Shown here: positions 23,070 through 33,729 of the stretch, piece by piece | Layout of the letters: each line of letters opens with the position of its first letter | Numbering within the stretch: the stretch's first letter is position 1 | Origin: Topomyia yanbarensis | Taxonomy: Eukaryota > Arthropoda > Insecta > Diptera > Culicidae | Length of the DNA stretch: 64,000 bases | NCBI RefSeq assembly: GCF_030247195.1 | Contig: NC_080672.1 | Span: forward strand, 31,007,906-31,071,905 | Reading direction: 5' to 3' | Made by a program: the position numbers and the translations under genes | The notes under the pieces: generated by a model | Databases searched by the model: none | What the model was told of the DNA's origin: nothing | What the model saw: only the letters and a program-made list of their open reading frames with translations

Positions 23070-24508
23070 TTTTAGCGGGTCGGGTGGTTGCAGGTTCGCT
23101 GATGTTAGGGTTTTGTACCTACACTTTTTCCTGCATTCTCAGAGCTTTTTCGAAAAAAAAATCCGCTCTTTAAAAAAGGGAAAACACACACAATGCAATG
23201 AATATCTTCTGAAATATTTAGGAGTAAAACAATTAGCTATGCGTATGTAGATTTAGCGATTTATCAGTTGCTTGAATATTGTTATATTTTAAGCAAGCTT
23301 CAAAATCTGCCGGAATTACTGTTCCTTCTGAAGTGATCTTTACTGTATGCATGCACAAAAAGAAAATCACACAAAATAATTCACCAAACTAGTCCTTCGT
23401 TTCTTAGCAGAAAGAACGATAGCAGTACGAAATTATAATTATACCAGAGTACTTGTGAACACACCGATCCGCACCCAACCACACCCCCTCCCATGCACCA
23501 AATCCATGAAATCCTTTCTCTACTTCGAGAAGGTACCTCCGAATGCGCTGAAAAGAAAGGATCCGGTGGACATCTTTCGAGCAATTGCGCTTTCACTTCG
23601 TTTCTCTGAATCTCATTTGAATAAGGATGAGCCTGAAAAAGACCGGGTCTTTGGCACAAGCGGAAGTTGACTCGATACGGTGTCGGTGAACCAGGTCACC
23701 ATAGCCGTCGTTACTATAGTCTTGTCGACCCCCCGTCGTAGGTCGGCGGCGGAGAGGGGATGTGGATCGGAATCAAGTGAAAGCCATTTTTAATTAAGAG
23801 GCCAAGACTGTTTTTTCCACCATTCAACCGCCTCCCCATCACCCACCGGCCGCTCATTACACGTGCGTCCATCGTGTACGGATTCTGGAGGCGGACTATA
23901 GTGTGACTAATGTCTCTGGTCTCCCGGAGCAGGAAAGTTTGTTCGGTTCGTCGGTTAGTTGGTTGGTTGGAGTTTGAGTTTTTCTCTCGACTTGTGCCTT
24001 TATTTTGCGCTGCTTTTATCTGCTATCTGGTGTGTACTTTTTTGGGAGAAATAGCCGGCAGTAGCAGCAGGGCTGCAGCTCCCAAGTTGAAAGAGTTAAG
24101 TGAATAAATGAATAATTTAGTGAAGCAATTAGACTGAAAATGATAAAATTGAATGTGGCTAAATGAGAATCGATATCCGACCGATGCGATGGGGGGTAGG
24201 GTCGATTAAGTGGAAAAGTTTTAATTTGATTCCTTTGCGACGGGAAAAACAAAATTCAAACCAGGAAAGTTATTCATATTTCCATGGAATTGATTCCGGG
24301 TGAGAGTGCTTGCGTGCAGGAACGGGTTCGTTTCAACTGGAAGGATTCTCCCTGGGGGTAAAAGGGTTGGAAAACTTGTGTTTAACTTCCTGTGGTCGTA
24401 TAATATTTGCCGGGTGAATGATTCACAGTTCTCCGGGTCACTGGATCGTCGGTTGTTGTTTCTTGATTATATGACATCTTCACAAGTGATGCATTAAGTG
24501 TTGTTTGC
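23070..24508. other. non-repetitive stretch, no gene proven
   Basis: GC-richer stretches (about 23450-23760 and 23820-24100) and frames of 71 and 65 codons could belong to an exon or 5' region of a host gene, but I recognise no protein, splice pair or promoter. Confidence 0.3.
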
Positions 24509-24593
24509 TACATTGCCCATGATCGCATATTTGTCTCGTTTTCTATAGGATTTCCTATCTTTATGGGACTGATTTGCGATGATGGGTGGTATA
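24509..24593 (-). mobile_element. 85-bp palindromic MITE, copy B
   Basis: The reverse complement matches copy A (721-805) across the asymmetric interior as well as the ends (GCCCATGATCGCATA, ATAAAGATAGGAAATCC). The right arm has several changes, so this copy is older than copy A. Confidence 0.8.
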
Positions 24594-24847
24594 GATTCCC
24601 TGGAAATCGTTCGTTGTTGCATTAAACGGTAGGTATATATTTATGGAATAGGAGGAATAGGAGTCTCTATATAGTTTACCGTAGGGCAAATTAAATATTG
24701 TTCTTAAATTTTTAAATATTCAACCCATTGCTTACCCCAGTTTCAGCAATGCTGTCTGATCAGATCTATTTCCCAGCCTTTAGCAATTAATAATAACCCA
24801 TTATTTTTTATTTTACTTTCCGTTCTGAATTCAATGCAAAGTTCAAT

Positions 24848-24905
24848 GCAGATCACATTCCGCCACTCGCCAGTTGAACCTGGCGAGTGGCGGAATGTGA
24901 TCTGC
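24848..24905. repeat. perfect 26-bp stem hairpin, 6-nt loop
   Basis: Arms 24848-24873 and 24880-24905 are exact inverted copies (starting GCAGATCACATTCCGCC) around TTGAAC. It sits in ordinary AT-rich DNA although the arms are GC-rich. No TSD or element is evident around it. Confidence 0.9.
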
Positions 24906-24916
24906 ACCACCATGCC

Positions 24917-25622
24917 TCTATACACAGAAAAAAATATTTTGTAATTTTAAGTTTTTTTTCATGCACATATTTGGAGCGTGAATATAAATGTAAAAGTAAG
25001 TTCCACCACAAATACACACGACTTGTCGTGCTTTCTTCGACGAATTTTGTTATAATTTTGCACATGGATTGAAAATTACAGTTTCTTTAAACGGAAAACA
25101 AATGCACTTCAATGTATTTTTATTCGAATATTTCTGTAAAAAGCATGACATGTAATATTACACGAATGAAAGTGTGAAATTGTATGCTTTTTGATGCTCC
25201 AATTGAGTGCATTGATTTTAACGTAATTTTCAATCAATTTTTTGATTCAATCTTTGTATGTTTACATTCGTATTGATTTACATGTCGTTTAAATTTCATT
25301 ATTTTTTGGTGCGTAGATATATTTGGTTCCAAAGTGATATTTTGTGCACTTTGCACTCTTAAAAAAAAATGAAAATTACATTTGACGTAAGCAACGCAGC
25401 CACGTATTTATCTGTCCGATAATAGGATTTTACATGCTACGATATGTAAAATGAAATATTGTGATTCTTTTGATGTAAAACTCAGACTGAATGACCTAGA
25501 AAAAGCCGAACATCTCACATTTTTACATGTAATAAAATGTAAATTTATGTGATTTGGGACGCTTCTTTTATAATATGCATCTGGCAAGATGCAAAGTTAC
25601 ATGATTTTTTTCTGCTGTGTGG
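24917..25622. mobile_element. possible ~700-bp inverted-repeat element
   Basis: The left end reads ACACAGAAAAAAATATTTTG and the right end, reversed, ACACAGCAGAAAAAAATCAT. The interior repeats ACATGTAA/TTTACATG-type motifs. No convincing TSD was found, so the ends are provisional. Confidence 0.4.
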
Positions 25623-25629
25623 GGTTGCC

Positions 25630-26287
25630 TACATCTAGGCTTATTTAAATTAGAAATTAACAGAGTAAACGTTCTCCGTAACTCAGCAAGAATAGTGATG
25701 TCAGATTTGCAGACAAATCTTGAATTTACAAATTTTTGATATTCATTTTTTTAGCATTTAATGTCTTTTTTGAAGTAGATTTTTGCTGTTGCATTGAAAT
25801 ATCAAATGAGAGAAAAATTCGCAGACAGCTTTTAATACTCAAATGACAGTTTACTTTGCCAGTTATTTGCCTTACTTCTGACCAATTAAACATATCAAGA
25901 TAGTTATAGCTTATGAAGATCGATGACTACTGTTTATGACGCGTGTCATACTTAAAAGTAATCCTTTTTAGAGTCAACGTCCAGCACGGTGGTCAAGCCC
26001 GCTACCATATAGTAATCAGATTAAGTCTAAAATTCCATCAAAACTTGCTAAAAGTTGTTTAAATCAAATAAACATTACATTTTAATATATCTTCACCTAA
26101 GGAGAAATCCTTAAGTAAAGATGTATCGAAATGTAATGCCAATTTTACACACAGATTTTTACAATTAGTTCTGACGCACGAATATTGTAGTAAGTCAAAG
26201 ATCTGCGTTTTTACTTCGTCTTATCAGTACCTGGCACCAACTTAAACAAATTTCATGTCTATACTAAATGTTGAACAAATGCACACT
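25630..26287. other. no gene recognised
   Basis: AT-rich. An inverted pair TTACATTTTAATATATCTTC / GATGTATCGAAATGTAA lies near 26073-26137. Confidence 0.4.
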
Positions 26288-26714
26288 AGTTTCAAAGATT
26301 TTTTGTAGAGCTTGAGCTTGAGCTTGTGTGACCAGGGCCGTCGACAGCCGCGCCGGGCCCCAGGGTTTGAAGTACTGACGGGCCCTACCATATATGACTT
26401 CTTATTTCAATATCGATTAAAGAAATTATACGGATGCAACCGTTTCAATTAAACTTTTTTATTATGAAAATTGTTTATTTGACACGATTCAATACGTTGG
26501 CTTAACAGAGTCGTCAGCATTATAAACATGTAATAGATGGAAAAAATAAAAATTAATAAAGTAATATTTGTGGCTGGCCTTCAGAATGGCTTACATCCAA
26601 CTTGCCATTGCAATTGGAATCCTTTTTTGCGGCGTTGCCATACAGTCCATATCGCCATCGTTCATGCTCCCTTGACGCACGTTAATGCCAGCATCGTTAA
26701 TGCTGCCCAGAATC

Positions 26715-27150
26715 AGAGCTTAGAAAAATTGACATCGCTGCGTGAGCTTGAAAGAGAAACAAAATTAAATTCATGCCCGCCGCAATGAATCGAATGTTTG
26801 GTTTTTTTCCCTTGTCCTTCGATTTTTCGGAACAACGCATTCATGTTCGCATATGTTCGGTTTCAGGAGCAAACTGAATCTTGTTTCTATGCTAGCTCGC
26901 AGTTCAGTTATGCTCGAAAGTGTAAAAAAACTTTTGCCTTCAAACTGTCCACATAATAAAAAATAAATGCTTTGGTTGATGAATGAATTTAATTTAAATG
27001 AATTTAATTTACTCTGCACTCAACCATTCGATTCTTCATAAAATTTCAGTTGGTTTGGAAGTGAATGAATGAGGGAAGAGTTAAAACTGAATATTGTTTC
27101 AGCAAATTTATCAGAAATAAACAACTAAATGTGAAATTTCGCACCACTGA
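26715..27150 (+). repeat. ~440-bp interspersed repeat, copy 2
   Basis: Same-orientation homologue of 9875-10320; see that entry for shared stretches. A duplicate CGTTAATGC pair lies just upstream (26679-26703). Confidence 0.7.
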
Positions 27151-27620
27151 TGCTGCCTTGTTTCTTGTTGTTTGTACATACTGTTGATTTTGAGGTACTG
27201 GATTCAGCTATTGCAGTTGTCACTATGACCTGAACGAATTTTCTTTATCGGTTTCTGAACATGGTAAAATCGGTTTTGGAATCAGTTGTTACACTTGCGC
27301 TAACATTCAGAGAAAAAAACATTACGAAGGCGATGACTGGGATCCAAAAGCGAAGTCTGCTGTTAAAAAGACTGAGACAGAGAGTTGTGAGAGAAAGAGT
27401 TTCAACTTTTGGTGAATACTAATGGGTAGAATAAGTATCTAGTTAAATTCCCATATTTTTCTTCATCAAATGTGTATACTGGAACCTCCATTTACGAACT
27501 AAGCCAAGGGTTCGTAAATTGAATTAGTTCGTAAAAAAGTGTTCGTTTTTTTGGGATTTAGATCGCAAAAAAAAGTTCGATTTACATTCTTACTAAAATT
27601 CATTGGTTGAGCGACATTAT

Positions 27621-27895
27621 CGATAGCCCCAACAATATTGGTATTTCCGAAACGGGCTTGACAAGTATATGATGAAAATGGATATTTGGTACCTTTTTGA
27701 AATCCAGGATGGAGACTTCCGATTGAACAATAATCTCGATAACCCTAAAAATTTGGGAATTTTTGAAACGGGCTTGACGAGTAGATGATAGAAATGGTAG
27801 CTTGGAGCTATTTCGAACAATTTCTGTATAAACTATGAGGTATTTTTAAGCGGGTTTGACGAATAAATGAGCGATGCCCTTTTGGAGGCCAAGAT
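27621..27895. repeat. diverged tandem repeat, ~115-bp unit
   Basis: Three imperfect units start near 27621, 27736 and 27826. Each has CGATA-CCC-AA, then GAAACGGGCTTGAC (GCGGGTTTGAC in the third), then a GATGA-AAATGG-type block. Unit 3 is shortened. Confidence 0.6.
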
Positions 27896-28017
27896 AGTTT
27901 CTTCTGGTTGAGAAAAGTTTTCTATAATCATATCATCCGCATCCCAAATCACTATATCTATGTCTATGCTATGATTATTTTATTTCGAAAATGTCAATAT
28001 TTTAGGTTATACAGATA

Positions 28018-29609
28018 GGGTAACCAACCTAATTTGTACCCCTACATATTTTGGACCCTGTTAATGTAGTTACCTCCTACACTGCCAAGTTTCTCTGCAT
28101 TTGTTTGGTTTGATGCAGCAATTACATTCCTTGGGTTGTCTATTAAGTTTCAATATCATTAGTTCATCTCTAATTGTTTAAAATTAAACAGAATCCACAG
28201 TTTTCAAACGTATCACCGAAACGTTTCATGTTTCAACGATAACCAAGAGGAACCGGTGGAAATGATTCATTTTCAAATTGGATTTAAATGTACAATTATA
28301 ATATTTTTATCGATTTAATCAGTTTGTCTGATTTGGTATTATTCATGTTACGTGTTTGAAAAGGTTTTTTCGTAATGTTTTATCTAAAACATCTTAAATA
28401 AATGGTGTCTACAATATGTCTTTAAAAAAATTATATCAACTTATTTTGGACGCTCCTCGATTTTCTTTCTTGATAGCTATTTGTTTATCGAGTTAGAATA
28501 GTGAAAAATTTCGTAACGGTAGGTCGCCTGCTCTTTTTGGTCAAATTATTTAGAAATGTTCAAACCAAAGGATGTCGAAAATCAAACGATTGAGAAACAT
28601 TTCATTGAAGACCATAATATAACCAAAGAGGGGACTTCTGAAATCCATGTTGAAGAAAATTTGTAGTTTGAATTTGTTGAATTCGACGAGCTATAGGTTG
28701 ACAAATCTAAGAGACATATCACAGCTAAATAATGATAATAAGAGTGTGCTTGCTGAATTCCTAGAATCGCCTGAAACACTCACACGAACAGGAACATCAC
28801 GGTTCAAGCGACGTAGTCCTGCTGTTTTAACATTGCGCTGAACAGTTGAATACCACATAGCGAAAACTGAAGAAAAAAGGAAAGTAAAAGAAGAGAAACA
28901 AAGAAAAACTGAGCTTAGAAAGAATAACAAGAAACCACCTCGTAAACAAACGAATTAAAAATAATAATATATTGTACAAGAAGATTCCTGACGAACTTTG
29001 AACCTTGATTTATCATCCACTTGAGGATGTTACTCCATAATACTGCTACAGATGAATTGTTACACGAAATATATTATTGTTAACTCTATTGTATAACATT
29101 TATTGCTGCTTTGTTAAGTTTGCAGTAACCTAATTGTACCGAAAGTTTTTCTATTTCTCAAAATGATAGAACTAAAAAAATACTTCACGCAATCAGCCTT
29201 CCATATAAAGATTAATGTACCATTTTTGATTGGCAGTCACAGATTTGCTTATGTTCTTCTTTCATGCATTAAATATACTGCAAAGAAAACGAGTCAGTAG
29301 GTCAGTTTAGTAGAAAAAACTTCACTGTTTCCAAAATATATTCAGTCACATTCAGTGTGTCCAAAATATGCTTGAAACACTGTCCAAATTAGTGTGGAAG
29401 GGTCCGAAATGTGAAAAATTCATGCTGTGAAGAAATGTCATTTTCGAGTTTATGTCAATGTATAAAACATCCATTGACAGTTTTCTTTCAAGAAGTAATT
29501 TTGGAGCAGACTCGTGCATGTATTGCATTAAAAAACATAGGCAAGCAAATATTTTTTGATGTTCACGTGATTTCACTTTCTCTAGGGGTCCAAAATTGGT
29601 TGGTTACCC
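28018..29609. mobile_element. 1.6-kb pogo-like (Tc1/mariner) element
   Basis: TA lies on each side (28016-28017 and 29610-29611). The inverted ends read GGGTAACCAACCTAATTT and, reversed, GGGTAACCAACCAATTTT, and both ends contain a CCCCTA block about 23 bases in. It lies wholly inside the hAT-like element. A transposase tail remnant is at 28738-28956. TA target and short ends fit Tc1/mariner; the pogo assignment rests on the tail. Confidence 0.8.
28738..28956 (+). pseudogene. transposase C-terminal tail remnant
   Basis: One frame reads SVLAEFLESPETL, then SRFKRRSPAVLTLR, a stop, then VEYHIAKTEEKRKVKEEKQ and a lysine/arginine-rich end KKPPRKQTN. A proline-arginine block followed by a charged helical tail is usual at the end of pogo/Tigger-type DDE transposases. 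The catalytic core is not recognisable upstream, and stops interrupt the frame. Confidence 0.45.
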
Positions 29610-30604
29610 TATCTTAACTGGAATTCGCCATCTTAGTTTTCAAAATGGCTTCATACATTCATTTTCGTCATCTACTCGTCAATCCCATTCCGAAAATACC
29701 CAACTTTTATTAGTAACAGTTAGCTACGAATATGTTAAATTGTATACAACTTCATACTGTACTGTGCGTATTCAACCTTTTTTTTACGAACACTTTTAAA
29801 AACACTTGCGTAAATGAAACAAGAATGGTTCAATTGCACTGTTAAATGAATCTAATAGGGTTACGTTCACGTACTTCAGAAAACCATTGGAACGACTGGA
29901 ACGTAGTTGATTGCGGTATATTTGCAGTGCCAACAGAAACAATAAACTTCAACAATTAAATTAAAATAAATTAAATTCAGTTAAAAATTCGGGCCCCCAA
30001 ACCAGACCCGGGCCCCAGGGTAGTTGCCCCCCCTGACCCCCCCTCTCGTCGGGCCTGTGTGTGACCACCCCTGGCTGCTACTCCGTTATCGATCTGGACT
30101 AGCTGAAGTTGCACAGGGAATCAGTAGATAATTATGCTTAGGAGTAGCGAAACATCTTTCAATGTGCAACTCCTGGTAATCCTAAAATGTTTATTGATCA
30201 ATACCAGCGCCGGACAGGCCTGAACGTAGATCGCGGAAGGAAAGGGAAGGAATTGTTAGTTCGATACTTGCTTTTGCTAGAGGCCGTATATACTACTGCG
30301 CACTCCACAAGTATCACAGGAGGAGGATATTTGTTAGTAAGTATAGAACTTGTATTCTACTTCTTCTTTACCGACGCAAGAGAGGTGACTCCACTATCTG
30401 GACGAGATATCGATTCATCATCTCATGGACCGGGGACCAACGGCTTTACTTCCCTTCCGAAGGAAGACGTGACCCACAGATTTTTTCACCTCAGAAAAAT
30501 CTCAACGACCTCGGCTGGATTTGAACCCAGGACAACTGGAATGAGTAGTGGTCACGCTTACCACTTAACCACCGGCGCCGTCAGTTTCAAAGGTTTTTTG
30601 TAGA

Positions 30605-31049
30605 ATCGAGAAATGCAGCAGTTAAAACAGTTAAAATGTCCTTTTAAACAGTCGTTTTTGTAGGATAAGATCTATTGCCGATTATGTCAATTTTGTCGGA
30701 CTGTTCAGAGAGTTTCTGGTGCGTTTAGAGATAACCAATTTCATCAAGATTGCAGAGAGAAAATATACTACGATTGAGTGTTTAGCTGATCAAGAATATA
30801 TACATAATGATTTTACCTAGTCTTCTGTGTAGCCAAGTTTTATTTAGGAAATGATAGCCTACATCTGACTTTTATTAGATAATATGAAATTTACTGACGC
30901 TTGATTTTTTTAAAAATATTTTCAGGTGAGCTTCTTCTGCATACATTTATTATTTACTAGTGAGTATAACCATGCTATATCCATGTTTGGATCATTTCAT
31001 ATATGCATTCTTTTTTCTCCAATCATTATTCATTAATAGGTAATAATTA
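30605..31049. other. no gene recognised
   Basis: AT-rich spacer between two transposons. Confidence 0.45.
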
Positions 31050-32176
31050 CACGGTGCTACAAAATAAAAAAAAATGAATGTACTTTCAAAGTGATCGGGT
31101 AAAGGTTGTAGATCTCGTCAAATACAACACGTTTGATCAATTTAATATACCTTCAAAATCTTTATTTGTAGCGAAAAAAAAACATTTTTCTGCACTTTCA
31201 GCACGTAAAAATCTTCTACCCGGTCATTTTTCAACAGATTTTAAATTCGCTAAGTGTTTTAGAAAGAAATTACCTTTCCAACTGTGGGCTATGTTTTGTA
31301 CTTTTGTTGCAAGTACTATGCGGTTTTGGGACCACAATTTGAAACTACCCATTATTTTACGATTGTTTCGTTAAAAATATGAAAATTGCTCTACATTTTT
31401 ATAATGAAGCATCACTGTTTAAATAGAAATTTAGGGAGAAAATTTAACTCCGCCTCCAACGACCATTTATGATTGAAATTGGTTAAAAAATGGCAAAGTT
31501 ATTATTTTTTCCAAATTAGAAACTTTCTCGCATGAACTTTGAAGGAGACAGTCTCATATAAAATTGTCGAAAAATAAATTACGTATACATTTAATAGTAT
31601 GTGTGTAACCTTTGAGCTTAAAATTTGACAAAATAACGAAAGATATATAATTATATAATTATAGCTTATAGTGCGAGAAAATACCTCACTAACCCCTTAA
31701 GAGTTCATGCGAGCAAGTTTCTAATTTGGAAAAAAACTAATAACTCTGTCATTTTCAAACCGATTTTGATGATAAATAGATGTGAAATTGAATGCTCTCT
31801 ATAAAATCTTATTAAAACGAAGATACTTTTTAAGAAGAATGTTGAGTAATTTTTAAAATTTTCATGGAAAAATTACAAAATTATGGTGGTTTTCATATTG
31901 TTGACCCAAAGCCTCAAAGTATCTATGACAAAAGAACATAATATAGCGTACCGTTGGAAAGGTGATTTCTTCTTCTTTACAGAACACTCAAAAAATTAAA
32001 AGATGGGTTGAAAAAAATTTTCAATGCCGAAAGTCCCGAAAAATAGTTTTTTTTTACCATAAATCAAGATTTTGAGGGTATACAACATTTTTCAAATATG
32101 GTCTTGTGTTGCATTTGGTGAGATCTACAACCTATACTAGGTCACTTGAGCAGTACAAAATCACTGTAGCGCCGTG
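31050..32176. mobile_element. 1.13-kb foldback element, TTA target site
   Basis: TTA borders both ends (31047-31049 and 32177-32179). The ends are CACGGTGCTACA and, reversed, CACGGCGCTACAG. Arms of about 500 bp (31050-31550 and about 31695-32176) align as inverted copies with heavy divergence, sharing GGTTGTAGATCTC, TTTCCAAC and CAAATTAGAAACTT-CTCGCATGAACT. A 3-bp TTA target suggests PIF/Harbinger mobilisation. The plus frame at 31078-31374 is a product of the arm and not a gene. Confidence 0.8.
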
Positions 32177-32494
32177 TTATTTTCTAGCTGTCTTGTGTCA
32201 CATTAACACGACCGGTGTTTTCGGCAGACAGTTTTTCTAATATGGTTGAACGTGCATATTTCACGTTAGTTATCAGTTATAACATACTAGGTAATACCGG
32301 TCGCGCGTTGCTGCGACTATCAACGCAATAGGAGTAAAAGACAATTTGTTCCGAAACGCCATCTATCGGGCAGATAATCCCCAACCCATATCACACAGAC
32401 ACGCTCCATTAGAAATGTCGACTACGTATAAATTTTGACGGCAATCGGTTTAGCCGAATAAAATAGCATATAAATATAGATAGAAAGATAGATA

Positions 32495-32735
32495 TGGTCG
32501 GTGTTAGGTTAGACTGGACTAAGTGAATATGTTGTCAATTCAAAAGAAACGTGTCTAATGTTTGAATCGCAGCATCCTTTTTAAAATTAATTTTTGCCAT
32601 AATTCTTGTTTATTGTTATATATTTAAAATGTGGCAAGAGCCTAATGTAGCTAAAGAACTTCTTTATCCAGTGCTATTACCAACTCTATTTTTTCATGTT
32701 TTGTGACCTAGTCCGGTCTGACTTAACACCGACCA
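32495..32735. mobile_element. 241-bp TA-flanked MITE
   Basis: The ends are inverted: TGGTCGGTGTTAGGTTAGAC and, reversed, TGGTCGGTGTTAAGTCAGAC, continuing GGACTA. TA lies on both sides (32493-32494 and 32736-32737). Surrounding ATAGATAT sequence makes the exact TSD slightly ambiguous. It has no coding capacity. Confidence 0.8.
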
Positions 32736-33051
32736 TATAGATATGTCATTTACGGCGATTAAAAAATAAACTTATTATAATTATGCGTAAAGTTTGACTA
32801 TGAACCGTGATGACTTAAAATTGAACTCTTTTACAGACATGGGGTCGTTTACAAACCACGTAGACGGCCTCCATCTCTTCTGTTCTACTTCTAAATTAAC
32901 TTAATCCTTTTTGCATAGATTTTTTTTTGGAAATTTGAAAATAAATATTAGGAACTTTTTCATATTTTAACGACATTTAATTAGCTAGAGATTACTGGGT
33001 AGGGAAAGTTATGAAAATTTAGAGCCATAGTACTCAAGTGAGAGCAAGGAT

Positions 33052-33729
33052 GTGAAGTATACAGATCGGAAAACTAGAAGTGACAGTGTCATTAGAACAG
33101 GCTTAATACCTTACGGGCTTAACTTTTGTCTTCTGCTGATGTGGGTTGAGCTTAGGCAGCATAACTACGAATCACTCAAGTTCACCAGCATGTCGCCTGG
33201 CAAAGACAGCCTTGTCCCTCTTTACCGTGAGAACCGCAAGTCTGTCTTTGCCAGGAGGCTTCCGACAGCGAGACGGCGGCCACCTCGTCCGGCGGATACT
33301 CAGCAGCTTTACGCTGCTTCGGATCTTTGGCTTCGGTTATACGGCAAAGCCGCATCACACTGGCTTTGCTCAGGCTTGTTATTTGCTCACACAATGAGCC
33401 ACAAAGAGCGAAATACACCGATTAAAAATAGAGCAGCACAAAAACACTGCGATGTGCAGAACAACCGCACAAAGAGAAACTTGAAAGCGAAAAAGAGTAA
33501 GATCTGTGCACCAAGAGCTGCACAATTTCGTTCACAGAGTCACCTTGAAGAGCCACTTTTTTGTGCCTCCCCTCACTGGAAAGCAGGTAGGAAGGTGAAT
33601 CAAAGTACAATTCAGATAAAGTTTGATCGGAAGAACGTTTTAAAAATGTTTTTTGGTTGCCTTCTCTACTTACGTTCGCGTGGGACCAAGATACACACTA
33701 AAGAGCCTCTTTATTTCTACTCTGTGTGA
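33052..33729 (+). CDS. hypothetical 225-residue open frame, doubtful
   Basis: This is the longest methionine-started frame in the window outside a repeat. It is Arg/Lys/Ser-rich with a RRLPTARRRPPRP stretch near residue 70, and has no domain, signal peptide or membrane segment that I recognise. An inverted pair of 14 bp (33196-33209 with 33242-33255, starting CCTGGCAAAG) lies within it, and frames are also open on the opposite strand. No splice sites or promoter motif support it. It could be chance, a transposon remnant or part of an exon. Confidence 0.15.
   Translation: MKYTDRKTRSDSVIRTGLIPYGLNFCLLLMWVELRQHNYESLKFTSMSPGKDSLVPLYRENRKSVFARRLPTARRRPPRPADTQQLYAASDLWLRLYGKAASHWLCSGLLFAHTMSHKERNTPIKNRAAQKHCDVQNNRTKRNLKAKKSKICAPRAAQFRSQSHLEEPLFCASPHWKAGRKVNQSTIQIKFDRKNVLKMFFGCLLYLRSRGTKIHTKEPLYFYSV

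Larger units (their letters stand above)
26333..30057. mobile_element. 3.7-kb hAT-like DNA transposon, no transposase seen
   Basis: A perfect 8-bp TSD, TGTGTGAC, flanks it (26325-26332 and 30058-30065). The ends are CAGGGCCGTCGACAG and, reversed, CAGGCCCGACGAGAG, both followed by GC-rich DNA containing GGGCCCCAGGG or CCCTGGGGCCC. The interior shows no hAT transposase frame. It holds the repeat at 26715-27150, a tandem repeat at 27621-27895 and the pogo-like element. It is therefore probably a non-autonomous or decayed copy. Confidence 0.88.
26310..30582 (-). mobile_element. ~540-bp tRNA-derived SINE split by a hAT-like element
   Basis: A 22-bp direct repeat with one mismatch (starting AGTTTCAAAG) borders it at 26288-26309 and 30583-30604. 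On the minus strand it begins at about 30580 with a tRNA-like head: GGTGGTTAAGTGGTAAGC (A-box region) and GGGTTCAAATCC (B box). The body follows, and it ends in repeated CAAGCT units (26310-26326). The hAT-like element lies inside, and removing it with one TSD copy leaves about 540 bp. Related fragments occur at 14660-14930 and 45545-45795. Confidence 0.8.

Noticed and set aside
24848..24905. A microRNA precursor or Helitron end
   Set aside because: The stem is too short and too perfect for a pre-miRNA, and no CTRR end or AT target was found for a Helitron.
30530..30580. A tRNA gene on the minus strand
   Set aside because: The A and B boxes are present but the sequence runs on into a SINE body and the acceptor stem does not close, so it is a SINE head.
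31078..31374. A 98-codon gene
   Set aside because: It lies within the arm of a foldback element, whose other arm holds the same sequence inverted.
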